From Hyphomicrobiales bacterium (GTDB lineage: Bacteria > Pseudomonadota > Alphaproteobacteria > Rhizobiales > Xanthobacteraceae), in contig JAKFVL010000010.1 of the NCBI GenBank assembly GCA_021732215.1, forward strand, positions 74,547 to 138,546: 64,000 nt of DNA, given 5' to 3'. The stretch's first letter is position 1, and every line of letters starts with the position of its first letter. Below the pieces are notes generated by a model. It saw nothing but the letters and a program-made list of their open reading frames with translations, was not told the DNA's origin and ran no database searches. The position numbers and the translations under genes were made by a program. Shown one piece after another: positions 37,795 through 46,081 of the stretch.

Positions 37795-38277
37795 ATGATG
37801 CAATCGCTGCTTGAGGCGAACGACAGTTTCCGGATTTTGCCGCATCTGATCGCGCTCACCATCGCATATGTTCTGGCGCTTCCGATCGGATGGAATCGCG
37901 AGAAGAACGAGCGCAGCGCCGGTTTGCGGACATTTCCGCTGGTCGCGATCGCCACCTGCGGCATCGTGCAGGCAACCGAGACGATCCTCCAGGGACACCC
38001 GGAAGGCACTGCGCGGATCATCGAAGGGCTGATGACCGGCATGGGGTTCATCGGCGGCGGCGCGATTCTGAAAGAGGGCGGCTCCGTTCGCGGCACCGCG
38101 ACGGCCGCGAGCCTGTGGTCGACCGGTGCGACCGGCGCGGCCGTTGGACTCGGCGCCTATGACGTCGCCGTCATGATCTCGCTGTTCACGTTCCTGACGC
38201 TGTGGCTGCTGACGCCACTGAAGGAAGAGGGCAACGGCGATACTGCCGAAGAGCGCAAATCCACAGACCGCAATTAG
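37795..38277 (+). CDS. MgtC/SapB family membrane protein
   Basis: A 160-residue protein with four or five hydrophobic segments. The family block is LALPIGWNREKNERSAGLRTFPLVAI and then MTGMGFIGGGAILKEGGSVRGTATAASLW, where the Arg in SVRG and GGGAIL are conserved. MgtC proteins inhibit the ATP synthase or act in magnesium stress in Salmonella; relatives in soil bacteria are less understood. The start may be at either of two adjacent ATGs, 37795 or 37798. It follows the nitronate monooxygenase closely and is likely cotranscribed. Confidence 0.9.
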   Translation: MMQSLLEANDSFRILPHLIALTIAYVLALPIGWNREKNERSAGLRTFPLVAIATCGIVQATETILQGHPEGTARIIEGLMTGMGFIGGGAILKEGGSVRGTATAASLWSTGATGAAVGLGAYDVAVMISLFTFLTLWLLTPLKEEGNGDTAEERKSTDRN

Positions 38278-38297
38278 CGCGATCGCAATTAGAAAAC

Positions 38298-38326
38298 CCG
38301 CCTGCGTCCATTCGGTCCGCAGGCGG
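38298..38326. terminator. Terminator between mgtC and the convergent secreted-protein gene
   Basis: A perfect nine-pair stem (CCGCCTGCG at 38298-38306 with CGCAGGCGG at 38318-38326), eleven-base loop. On the minus strand it is followed by GTTTTCTAATT. It can serve the gene at 38340 and possibly mgtC. Confidence 0.75.
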
Positions 38327-38339
38327 ATGATGTCGAGAT

Positions 38340-38735
38340 TTACTGAGGGCGACGCACGCGCTGGCCCTGCGGGCGAGCAACGCGATTGCCGCGGTTGGCG
38401 CGTTGCGAGGCGATCACGCCCAGCGCGATGGCGCCGGCTGCGACAGCCGCTGCCGCCGCTGCCCCATCGTTTCGCTCGCGATAATAGCGCGGGGGTGGCT
38501 CGCCATAATAGCGCGGTGGCGGTTCACGATAGCCCGGCCCCGGTCCATAGCCTTCCGGAACGCATGATTGCCGGCGGTTGCTGAATCGATAGCCGGGACC
38601 GCAGCCATCGCGAACCTGGATCACATCGCTCGTCGCGCTGGTGCTCTTCACCAGACCAAGCGGAGAGGCCTCGGCCCCTGAGAGAGCCAGCATGCCGACC
38701 AATCCAAATGCAACGGCGAGACTGAGTGCTTTCAT
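38340..38735 (-). CDS. Secreted Pro/Tyr/Gly-rich protein with Ala-rich helix
   Basis: A 131-residue protein with signal peptide MKALSLAVAFGLVGMLALSG. The mature part has DGCGPGYRFSNRRQSC, then GYGPGPGYREPPPRYYGEPPPRYYRE, a hydrophobic run AAAAAAVAAGAIALGVIA, and a basic tail NRGNRVARPQGQRVRRPQ. The Cys pair and Gly/Pro/Tyr-rich tract suit an envelope protein. No family with a known job is recognised. Confidence 0.8.
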   Translation of the reverse strand: MKALSLAVAFGLVGMLALSGAEASPLGLVKSTSATSDVIQVRDGCGPGYRFSNRRQSCVPEGYGPGPGYREPPPRYYGEPPPRYYRERNDGAAAAAAVAAGAIALGVIASQRANRGNRVARPQGQRVRRPQ

Positions 38736-38977
38736 ACGAAAATGCCTTTCTGATGGATGAACGAAGAAATGCCGGCTACCTAGCGGCGCGTCCTGCCGGC
38801 GATGACAGGGTGCAACAAGCCAAAACAGGCCACAAACGAATGCCGCATCAATGTGCTCCGCAGCAGCCTAGTGGGCGCGCAGATTCGCAGCAATACGATC
38901 GGTCCGGAGTGCGTCAATCTGCGGCACGGCGAGAAATCGACTCGGCCGAGGCGTTGAGTCCGCGATTTCAGAGTGGG

Positions 38978-39739
38978 TCAGTCAGTCAAATAAAGGCGTT
39001 CAAGCGTTGCCCGCTCGTTCGAGCCGACGCCGAGACCGCTCTCGATGTATGAATCGATATCGCCATAGCCGGCTCGCACGGCCTCGAAAGCGGCTGCGAG
39101 AAAGGTTTCGTGGACTGTTTGCAGGCCAGCGCGGACTTCTTCAGGAAGCTGCCCGGCGTTAGTCGTGTCCCGCAGGTAATATTTGTTGGTAAGCAGGTAG
39201 TCCTGGACGATCACATCGTCGGCGACGCCCAGCGCATACAAGATCAGCGCAGAGGCAAATCCTGTCCGGTCCTTGCCGGCAGTGCAATGGATCACTAGCG
39301 GCGCATGATCCTCGACGAGGTGAGCGAACAGCTGGCGAAAGCGCGGCGTGTTCTGGAGCACATAGTTGCGGTACGAGTCGCGCATGATGTCCATGGTCTC
39401 GCCGGTGGTCAGTGCGCCATTGGCAAGGCGCTCGCGGATCACGACCATCGTCACCGGTTCGATCGGCAGCGAATGCACGTTGATGCCATCGATCCTGCAG
39501 GCATCGGGGATGCGCTCCTCCACGCCGCGCAAGTCGAATGCGGCCTTCAGCCCAAGCTCGCGCAGCACGGCGATATCGCCGTCGGTGACTTTGCCCAGAT
39601 GGTTGGAGCGGAAGATGCGCCGCCAGCGCAACCTGCGGCCATCCTTGGCCGCATAGCCGCCGAGATCGCGGAAATTGCTGGCGCCGGCGAGGTTCAAATG
39701 GCGAGGATGCAAATCGAGCATGGCGCGATCGTAAAACAT
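38978..39739 (-). CDS. Tyrosine-protein phosphatase (Y_phosphatase3 family)
   Basis: A 253-residue phosphatase. The P-loop with catalytic Cys and Arg is HCTAGKDRTG near residue 160. Upstream is the family segment NFRDLGGYAAKDGRRLRWRRIFRSNHLGK, and the aspartate region is near GLKAAFDLRGVEERIPDA. Related enzymes act on phosphotyrosine or phosphoinositides. An ATG at 39721 is an alternative start. It is divergent from the MliC-like gene with about 65 bases between the starts. Confidence 0.92.
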   Translation of the reverse strand: MFYDRAMLDLHPRHLNLAGASNFRDLGGYAAKDGRRLRWRRIFRSNHLGKVTDGDIAVLRELGLKAAFDLRGVEERIPDACRIDGINVHSLPIEPVTMVVIRERLANGALTTGETMDIMRDSYRNYVLQNTPRFRQLFAHLVEDHAPLVIHCTAGKDRTGFASALILYALGVADDVIVQDYLLTNKYYLRDTTNAGQLPEEVRAGLQTVHETFLAAAFEAVRAGYGDIDSYIESGLGVGSNERATLERLYLTD

Positions 39740-39804
39740 CCCGTGCTGCGAATGGATGACGGCGAGAGCGCTTCAGTTATACTTGCGGTGCAAAGGACGA
39801 GAAC

Positions 39805-40140
39805 ATGATGTCACGCAGGATACCCATCCGTTTCGGCGCAGCCTGTCTCGGCATGGCAGTGGCGGGAATGACAAACGCGATATCGCCTGCGGCGGCGCAG
39901 GCCCTCTTCAGCAGCTATGAATGCGCCGACGGCTCGGTGTTCATGCTTGCTTTCTATCGGTCAGATCCCGCGGCTCACATCCAGATCGACGGCAAGTCGA
40001 TCGAGCTCAAGAAAAGCCTGGCGGTCTCGGGCCAGCGGTTCTCCACGCGGGGCATGACGATCTGGATCGAAAAGACAGGACTGACGAGCATCAAGCATGG
40101 CAAACGCCCGGTTTCGATCTGCCGCGAGGTGAAGGGATGA
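39805..40140 (+). CDS. MliC-like lysozyme inhibitor family protein
   Basis: A 111-residue exported protein. A signal peptide (IRFGAACLGMAVAGMTNAISPAAA) precedes the MliC-type pattern: YECADGSVFMLAFY with Cys, IDGKSIELKKSLAVSGQRFS, and GMTIWIEKTGLTSIKHG. MliC/PliC proteins bind c-type lysozyme at the envelope and protect peptidoglycan. There is no lipobox, so it would be periplasmic. Its stop overlaps the maoC start by four bases. A ribosome site AAAGGA precedes the ATG. Confidence 0.72.
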   Translation: MMSRRIPIRFGAACLGMAVAGMTNAISPAAAQALFSSYECADGSVFMLAFYRSDPAAHIQIDGKSIELKKSLAVSGQRFSTRGMTIWIEKTGLTSIKHGKRPVSICREVKG

Positions 40141-40613
40141 CGGAGCCGTTCGATCCGTCCGAACACCGACGCCATGCCACGCGCTGGTTCGACGACTTCA
40201 AGGTCGGGGAGCGTTTCGTGCTGCCGAGCCGCACCATGACCGACGCGCTGTTCCTGGCGTTTCAGGCCGCCAGCGGCGACAATCATCCGGTGCATTACGA
40301 CGTCGAATATTGCCGCCGGCGCGGCATGCCACACATGCTGGCGCATGGTTATCAGGTGCTGATCCAGACCGCGGCGGGTGCGGGCGAGTTTCCTTATCTG
40401 GTCGAGGACAGTCTGGTCGGATTTCTCGACCAGTCGTCGCGTTTCCTCAAGCCGGTCTATGTCGGTGATACGCTCTATCCGGCGCTGGAGATCACCGAGC
40501 TTTCTCCCAACCGCTCCACGGGCGTGATCGCCATGCTAAGCACGGTGCACAATCAGAAGGCGGAATTGATAATGGAGGGAACACAGCGTTACCTCGTGCG
40601 CAAGAAGCCCTGA
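40137..40613 (+). CDS. MaoC family dehydratase
   Basis: A 158-residue hotdog-fold hydratase. The active site is AASGDNHPVHYDVEYCRRRGMPHMLAHGYQ near residue 40, with the conserved Asp, His and Gly. MaoC enzymes hydrate or dehydrate enoyl-CoA thioesters. The ATG is at 40137, overlapping the stop of the MliC-like gene in ATGA, so the genes are cotranscribed although their functions differ. Confidence 0.92.
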   Translation: MTEPFDPSEHRRHATRWFDDFKVGERFVLPSRTMTDALFLAFQAASGDNHPVHYDVEYCRRRGMPHMLAHGYQVLIQTAAGAGEFPYLVEDSLVGFLDQSSRFLKPVYVGDTLYPALEITELSPNRSTGVIAMLSTVHNQKAELIMEGTQRYLVRKKP

Positions 40614-40694
40614 GCGGGCTCACGCAGCGCTTGATGCCTGGGGCCTGCGGCTCTAGTTTCCCCTGCATTGAGCCGAGGACGAGAGGAAGCGACG

Positions 40695-41534
40695 ATGCGT
40701 TCCGCGTGGGTTGTGCTGGCGTTCGGTCTCGGGATTGCTGCGTTCTGTGCGCATGATCCGGCGTATGCGCAATCGGCCGACGCCGTGCTCTGCGACCGCG
40801 TCGCCGCCGATCCGGACGATCCGGACCGCCCGGCGGATACCAAGGGCGTTGCGACGATCGCCGCATCGGATGTCGCGACTGCGATCAAGTTCTGCCGTTC
40901 GGCGTCGGGTGGTTCGCGCCGCGCGATGTACAATCTGGGACGCGCGCACGCCGTCAGCGGACAGATGACCGAAGCGACCGCCGCCTATCGCAAGGCCGCT
41001 GACAAGGGCAGCACCACGGCGATGGTCGAACTCGGCGTGATCTACGCCAACGGCTCGGGCGTGCCGAAGGACGAGGCTCAGGCGCGCAGGCTTTTCGAGA
41101 AGGCCGCTCAGGCTGGAAATCCGCGCGGCGCCATCAATCTCGCTGTCTTGAGCGAGCAGTCCGGTGGCAAGCCGATGGACCAGGTCCAGAAGAGGCAATT
41201 GCTGGCCAAGGCTGCGGAGGGCAGCTCTCCGGAGGCGCAGTACCAGTTCGGGCTGATGATGCAGGATGGCGCCGGCGGGCCGAAAGACGACGCCGGTGCG
41301 CGGGCGATGTTCGAGAAGGCGGCTGCACAAAACCATCCCGGTGCACTCGAGCGGGCAGGCGCGTTTGCGCTCAGCGGCCGCGGCGGTCCGAAGGATTCCG
41401 ATGCAGGCAAGGCCTACCTGCAGAGAGCATCCGCTCTCGGCAACGAGGACGCCAAAGTCACGCTGAAGCGGTCGGAGTGTTCGATCACGATTGCCGACAA
41501 ACGAGGAAAGCGCGTCACCGACCTGTGCTTCTGA
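40695..41534 (+). CDS. Sel1-like repeat protein, exported
   Basis: A 279-residue protein with a signal peptide (MRSAWVVLAFGLGIAAFCA). From residue 70 come about five Sel1-like repeats with the marker A-x-x-x-L-G-x-x-x-x-x-G-x-G-V-x-x-D-x-x-x-A. Clear ones are AMVELGVIYANGSGVPKDEAQARRLF, AQYQFGLMMQDGAGGPKDDAGARAMF and LERAGAFALSGRGGPKDSDAG in pieces. Sel1 repeats mediate protein contacts. The ATG at 40695 has GAGAGGA in front; an ATG nine codons upstream is less well placed. Two cysteines, one N-terminal (VLCDRV) and one C-terminal, flank the repeats. Confidence 0.88.
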   Translation: MRSAWVVLAFGLGIAAFCAHDPAYAQSADAVLCDRVAADPDDPDRPADTKGVATIAASDVATAIKFCRSASGGSRRAMYNLGRAHAVSGQMTEATAAYRKAADKGSTTAMVELGVIYANGSGVPKDEAQARRLFEKAAQAGNPRGAINLAVLSEQSGGKPMDQVQKRQLLAKAAEGSSPEAQYQFGLMMQDGAGGPKDDAGARAMFEKAAAQNHPGALERAGAFALSGRGGPKDSDAGKAYLQRASALGNEDAKVTLKRSECSITIADKRGKRVTDLCF

Positions 41535-41546
41535 AGCGCCGGATTT

Positions 41547-42389
41547 TCAGGACTGCTTCATGAAGGTCTCGAACGCGGCGGCAAAGTCTGGATGCCAGCG
41601 TGACAGCGCCGGCCGGTTCTCGATGATGTCGCCTGCCGCCCATGCCATGCGCCGTTCGTCCGTCGCGCGGGTGATGTCGTTGTCCGGGCATAGAATATAG
41701 AAATCGCCGCGTGCGATGCATGTCAGCATGAAATCGATCACCTGATCGGCGGTCCATGCGGCAACGGGCTTTTCCGCGCGCCCCGTCATGCCGGTGAAGG
41801 TGAAGCCAGGTATCAGCAGATGCGCGGTGATGGCGCAGCCGGGAATATTGCGCAGCTCGTGCGCCACTCCTTCTGTGAACGCTTTCACCGCCGCCTTTGA
41901 GACATTGTAGGCGAGGTTGCCTGGCGGCGTCGTGATGCCTTGCTTCGAGCCGGTGTTGATGATGAGGCCGGGCGATGCCTGCGCGATCATCGCAGGAACA
42001 AACGCCTGCACACCGTTGATGACGCCGCCCATGTTGATATCGAGCAATTGCCGCCATTGGTCCGGGGCCTTGAACGCGCTGCCGGGATTGAGACCGATGG
42101 CGGCGTTGTTCATCAGCACATGCACCGCGCCGAATGTCTCGTACACCCGGTCCCGCAGCCGGCCGACATCATCGGGACGGCTGACATCTGCGCCGACCGC
42201 GATGACTGAGGCAGCGTCCGCCTTTGAGCGAACGGTCTCACTGGCGGCATCGAGCGCCGGCCCTGGCAGGTCCGCGAGCGCCACCTTCATGCCGAGCGCG
42301 GCGTATCGTTCCGCAGCGGCACGCCCGATGCCGCTTGCGGCCCCGGTGATGACGGCGACATGGCCCGGTGCGATCGCTTGGTTCGGCAT
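41547..42389 (-). CDS. Short-chain dehydrogenase/reductase
   Basis: A 280-residue classical SDR. The NAD(P) motif is TGAASGIGRAAAERY near residue 15, NNAAIGLNPGS near residue 95, and the catalytic Tyr-x3-Lys is YNVSKAA near residue 165, with a Ser in INTGSKQG. The substrate is unknown. The final 60 residues (DFYILCPDNDITRA ... FMKQS) are longer than the minimal SDR and conserved in relatives. AGGAG precedes the ATG at 42389 on the minus strand. Confidence 0.93.
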   Translation of the reverse strand: MPNQAIAPGHVAVITGAASGIGRAAAERYAALGMKVALADLPGPALDAASETVRSKADAASVIAVGADVSRPDDVGRLRDRVYETFGAVHVLMNNAAIGLNPGSAFKAPDQWRQLLDINMGGVINGVQAFVPAMIAQASPGLIINTGSKQGITTPPGNLAYNVSKAAVKAFTEGVAHELRNIPGCAITAHLLIPGFTFTGMTGRAEKPVAAWTADQVIDFMLTCIARGDFYILCPDNDITRATDERRMAWAAGDIIENRPALSRWHPDFAAAFETFMKQS

Positions 42390-42560
42390 TTCATTCTCCT
42401 TGCGGTGTTGCCGCTCGTCCGGGTCGCATCACGCAATGGAAACAGCGGCACGCTTGTGTGCGGTTATGCACTGATATCGGCAGTGGGTGACAACAATGCG
42501 AGCTTTCCCGCCGTTGCAATTTCACTTAAATGGCCCTGGAATGACCGGGGATAGATTCCG

Positions 42561-43265
42561 TTGCTGAAAGGTTTCTACAAGTGCGAATACGGCATCGGGG
42601 ATCGCCTGATGCGCAGCGTGATGTACGTCCACGAAGGCAGCATGCTGGGCGGCAACTCGGCGTTCTTCCACGACGGCACGTATCACGAGGAAAACGGCGA
42701 GATTGTCGCCGCAATCACCAGCCGCCGTCACAACGACGACCCGAACTACCAGTCGATGCTGGGATCAGACACTTCGTCGATCAGCGTGCGTGGCCGGCCC
42801 GATGGCGAGCACATCTACCGCTTCGTCGGTTCGTCTCCGCAGATGCCCGGTGCGGTCTTTCGTTCAAAGATGACGCCGCTGGATGAAGAACCAATTCCGG
42901 CTGACGCGGTCGGTGACGGCGGCATTCCGAACGGACTTTACTCCATCCACCTGCGCACGCTCGACGGCGTCGATGGCGGGTTGACCGGGATCATGCTGCT
43001 CAATGACGGCCGCATTCTCGGTGGCGATGCGTTCTTTTACTATCTCGGCACCTACACCTCCGCAAACGGCCGTTGGAAAGGCCAGCTCGTCAATCAGGAA
43101 CATACGCCGGCGCTGGGCGAGAATCCGGTGTTCGGCGGTCACGAGGTCGGCATTGGCTTTTCCGGCGCATGTTCGGATACCGGTGCAGAGCTTGATGCGA
43201 CGGCGCTGGCCGGCAAGCGCAGCATCCGCCTCACTGCCGTTCTGAAGCTAATGCGCAGGGTCTAG
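42561..43265 (+). CDS. Tandem GrlR-like protein, two domains
   Basis: A 234-residue protein starting at a TTG: GGGG is in front and no ATG in this frame is usable. The first domain is MLKGFYKCEYGIGDRLM...SMLGGNSAFFHDGTYHEENG. The second starts near residue 120, NGLYSIHLRTLDGVDGGLTGIMLLNDGRILGGDAFFYYLGTYTSANGRWKG in pieces, and is nearly the single-domain protein at 36358-36699. The duplication is internal. As with that protein, GrlR binds a type III secretion activator in enterobacteria; the job in rhizobia is unknown. Confidence 0.78.
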   Translation: MLKGFYKCEYGIGDRLMRSVMYVHEGSMLGGNSAFFHDGTYHEENGEIVAAITSRRHNDDPNYQSMLGSDTSSISVRGRPDGEHIYRFVGSSPQMPGAVFRSKMTPLDEEPIPADAVGDGGIPNGLYSIHLRTLDGVDGGLTGIMLLNDGRILGGDAFFYYLGTYTSANGRWKGQLVNQEHTPALGENPVFGGHEVGIGFSGACSDTGAELDATALAGKRSIRLTAVLKLMRRV

Positions 43266-43395
43266 GCGGCAGGGCATGTCCGCAGAAGCGGGGCCCTTTC
43301 CGGCCGGTATTGCAGCGATTCGGCTCCGCGCGATTCAACGGCCGTTAATAAAAACTGACTAAAGCTGATCCTCTCGTTTGCGCAGAGGTCCCGGT

Positions 43396-44280
43396 TTGTT
43401 CGAATTCGCTATCGCGCGTGCCCATGCCTGGGTGGACATGATCAGCAAGCCGCGAATGCTGGCGGTGATAGCGCTGTTGTGCGTGCTGCTGTTGATCGAT
43501 ATCGCGTGGCGCGGCTGGCGGCTGTCGTGGTCGCGGCGCATGGTCGAAGGTGCGCTGGCGACGCTCGCGCTGTTTCATTTCAATTTCTTCTTTGTGCCGC
43601 TGGTCTGGCTTTGCTCCGAGAAAGTCAAACAACTTTACGCGCTCGCCGGCATTCCGAGTATCCCGGCCGAATTCTGGACGCCGGTTTCGGTCTGGCTGCT
43701 GGTGCCGTTCGCGGTGCTGGCGCATGATCTGGCAAATTACTGCAATCATCGCCTGATGCATTTGCCGTGGCTCTGGCCGGTGCACGCGATCCATCACTCC
43801 GACCCGGACGTGAATGGTCTCACGGCATACCGCATCCACATCCTCGAAGGACTGGTGATGTGGGTGTCGTACACGCTGCTGCTGACCTGGCTCGGTCTGC
43901 CGGACAATGCGATCGGGATCGGGGCTGTGTTCATCGCGCTGCTCAATGTCTATGTTCACATCAATGTCGACTGGCACCATGGACCGTTCAGTCTGCTGAT
44001 CGCCTCGCCACGCTTTCACCGCTGGCACCATGCCGATGTCCCGGAAGCGCACGGCAAGAATCTCGCAAACGTCTGTCCACTATGGGACTGGTTGTTCGGC
44101 ACGTATTACTGTCCCGGCAAGTGCGATGAGCGAATGGGGGCTGCAGGCGTCCCCGAGAACGACGTCGTCAAGCTCATTCTGTGGCCATGGCAAGAGTGGA
44201 CGCGCATGATCACCGCGCGCTGCAAGGCGCTTGCAGGCCACGTCGCGCGATTGCAGTTTGGCGCCATCAAGCGGCCTTGA
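43396..44280 (+). CDS. Sterol desaturase / fatty acid hydroxylase family protein
   Basis: A 294-residue membrane di-iron enzyme. The His-rich clusters are HDLANYCNHRLMH near residue 115, VHAIHHSD near residue 135, and RFHRWHHAD near residue 205, with H in DWHH. Such enzymes hydroxylate or desaturate lipids. The TTG at 43396 is chosen because AGAGG lies seven bases upstream; another TTG at 43378 lacks such a site. It follows the GrlR-like gene by 130 bases on the same strand. Confidence 0.88.
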   Translation: MFEFAIARAHAWVDMISKPRMLAVIALLCVLLLIDIAWRGWRLSWSRRMVEGALATLALFHFNFFFVPLVWLCSEKVKQLYALAGIPSIPAEFWTPVSVWLLVPFAVLAHDLANYCNHRLMHLPWLWPVHAIHHSDPDVNGLTAYRIHILEGLVMWVSYTLLLTWLGLPDNAIGIGAVFIALLNVYVHINVDWHHGPFSLLIASPRFHRWHHADVPEAHGKNLANVCPLWDWLFGTYYCPGKCDERMGAAGVPENDVVKLILWPWQEWTRMITARCKALAGHVARLQFGAIKRP

Positions 44281-44442
44281 TCGTGGCCGGTGTCGCCCTT
44301 GATGGGCCCAAGGCGGCTTGAGCCCTGCTGGTCCGCCAGTCCGGCCTCCCTTGCCGATGCCCTCGGCAGCCTGATGGCGCCACGAGGGAAATTGTCCGAA
44401 GCACAAAAACTCTTTCAGCAGGATCTTCAGGTTCCAACCGGT

Positions 44443-44499
44443 TTAGGTCGCCTCGACGGACGCAACGGTGATGACGCGATGATCGATCGAGCGGATCAT
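44443..44499 (-). pseudogene. N-terminal remnant of a VOC (glyoxalase-like) gene
   Basis: The minus-strand ATG at 44499 has GGAAA before it at normal spacing and starts MIRSIDHRVITVASVEAT, typical of a VOC protein's first strand (M-I-x-x-I-D-H-x-V-I-T-V). It then meets TAA at 44443-44445 after 18 codons. Nothing downstream resembles the remaining 100 or so residues. It lies 26 bases past the EamA gene stop at 44526. A deletion or rearrangement probably removed the rest. Confidence 0.6.
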
Positions 44500-44525
44500 G
44501 ACGGTTTCCTTCGAATGACGTGCGA

Positions 44526-45440
44526 TCATTCGATCGCGGGCGGGGGCGTTTTTCGCAACGCCAGCGCGACACCGGCGAGAGTGAGGACAGCGGCTGCCAC
44601 CTCGCGCGGGCCGAGCGGCTCGCCGATGACGATTGCGCCAGCGATGACGCCGATCACCGGAACGCCAAGTGTGCCCATGGTCGCGGTCGTCGGCGGCAGG
44701 CGTTTGAGGGCCGCAAACCAGGTGAGGTAGCACACCCCCATCGGACCAAGCGTCATATACAGCATCACGGCCCAGCCGGAGGCGGTAAGGGCGCCAAGAT
44801 CGGGACGTTCGAACATCAACCCCAGTAAGATCATCGGAAAGCAGCCGAGCCCGACCTGCCAGGCGGCGAGCGCGACGGGCTGCAGCGGCAATGGCGCATT
44901 GAGCACGCTGCCGATCGCGAACAGGATGGCGGCCGAGAGCGCCAGCACAACGCCGAAGGTCTTGTCAGGACCGAGAGCGAAACCGTTACCGGTGAACAGT
45001 TGCCCGCTGAACAGCACAAGGATGCCGGCGCTGCCGAGCACGACCGCAGCGACGCCACGTAGACTGGGACGCTGCCCGAGCACGGGCCACGCAAAGATCA
45101 TGGTCCAGATCGGCATGGTATAGGCCAGCAGCGAGCCTTCGCTGATCGACAGGTGCTTCATCAGCATTGTGCCGAAGCCCATCCATGCAAAGACGTTGGT
45201 GAAAGCGGCGAACGCGAGCGCGAGCCAGACGCCGCGCGGCACACGGAGGCTCTCGCCGCGGGTGACCGCAATGCCTGCGAGGATGGCGGCGGCGGCGACG
45301 CCCGCGACACCGCGCGAAAACAGCGGCGGCCAGTCGCGCAACAGGATCTTGATCGCCGGCCAATTCAGCGCCCAGCCGATCACGGTGATAGCCAGAAACA
45401 GAAAGCCGGTTAGCCGGCCGTCACGCGGGAGAGTTGTCAT
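44526..45440 (-). CDS. EamA/DMT family transporter (copy 1)
   Basis: A 304-residue protein with ten hydrophobic helices in two EamA halves. It starts near GWALNWPAIKILLRDWPPLFSRGVAG. The second half runs from about residue 155. DMT transporters of this type export amino acids, sugars or other metabolites; the substrate is unknown. It resembles the tandem EamA genes at 57230 and 58153, notably in the LNWP-x2-K...WPPL-x-x-RG motif. Confidence 0.9.
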   Translation of the reverse strand: MTTLPRDGRLTGFLFLAITVIGWALNWPAIKILLRDWPPLFSRGVAGVAAAAILAGIAVTRGESLRVPRGVWLALAFAAFTNVFAWMGFGTMLMKHLSISEGSLLAYTMPIWTMIFAWPVLGQRPSLRGVAAVVLGSAGILVLFSGQLFTGNGFALGPDKTFGVVLALSAAILFAIGSVLNAPLPLQPVALAAWQVGLGCFPMILLGLMFERPDLGALTASGWAVMLYMTLGPMGVCYLTWFAALKRLPPTTATMGTLGVPVIGVIAGAIVIGEPLGPREVAAAVLTLAGVALALRKTPPPAIE

Positions 45441-45508
45441 TCAAGATGTGTAGCGCGGATCTGCCCCGCGATTCTGCGGAGTTGTCATGTCGCGGTTGAT
45501 AAAATGCG

Positions 45509-45952
45509 CTATTTGATAGTGATGCTCAATCCGCTGAGATCGAGGTCGGCCTGAAGTCCTATCTGTTCGCCCTGGAGCACCAGCACTACGCCGTTGGCAT
45601 TCTGCATCTGGATAGCGCGTGCACCAGCACCCACGGCGATACCGACGCCGATCGCCGAATAGACGCCGTTGATATCGTAGGGACTGCGCAGGTTCTTGAC
45701 CGTGCCGACCAGATCGGTCACCGACCCACCGAATGTCAGGCCAGCGCTCAGGCCGCCAAGGCTCAACGCATGAATCTGGTCGCGGTAGCTCAAAATGCCG
45801 CTGCCGCCTTGCGCGCCGACAAACCATCCGGCCTTGAAAAATTTCAGCCGGACGGTGCCGTCCTGGGCGTGCGCGGGCAGCGACAGGGCAGCTGCGAGCA
45901 GAAGTGCGAGCACGGCAAACAACGGCACGCGGCGGATAGCGGAAAATGGCAT
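45509..45952 (-). CDS. Exported glycine-rich beta protein, paralogue A
   Basis: A 147-residue protein with signal peptide (PLFAVLALLLAAALSLPAHA). The mature part is FFKAGWFVGAQGGSGILSY, ALSLGGLSAGLTFGGSVTDLVG, SPYDINGVYSAIG and QNANGVVLVLQGEQIGLQADLDLSGLSI. The alternation of glycine and hydrophobic residues suggests a small beta fold, loosely like EipA or SYLF proteins. GGGAGG lies nine bases before the ATG at 45952. The gene at 49176-49613 is a clear paralogue. Function unknown. Confidence 0.82.
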   Translation of the reverse strand: MPFSAIRRVPLFAVLALLLAAALSLPAHAQDGTVRLKFFKAGWFVGAQGGSGILSYRDQIHALSLGGLSAGLTFGGSVTDLVGTVKNLRSPYDINGVYSAIGVGIAVGAGARAIQMQNANGVVLVLQGEQIGLQADLDLSGLSITIK

Positions 45953-46081
45953 GTCTGAAAAACCTCCCGGTGCGGCCGGCAGGCCCGCCGCAATGTCTCT
46001 TTTGCGGTGAGCTTACGGGAGTCGGCAGCCAATAGAAAGTTCAGTCTCTGCATTCAGTGCGGTTGGACGCTGGTCAGGAAG

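Noticed and set aside
44267-44572. A 101-residue minus-strand frame next to EamA
   Set aside because: No ribosome site, Arg/Pro-rich shadow composition; it overlaps the better supported VOC remnant.
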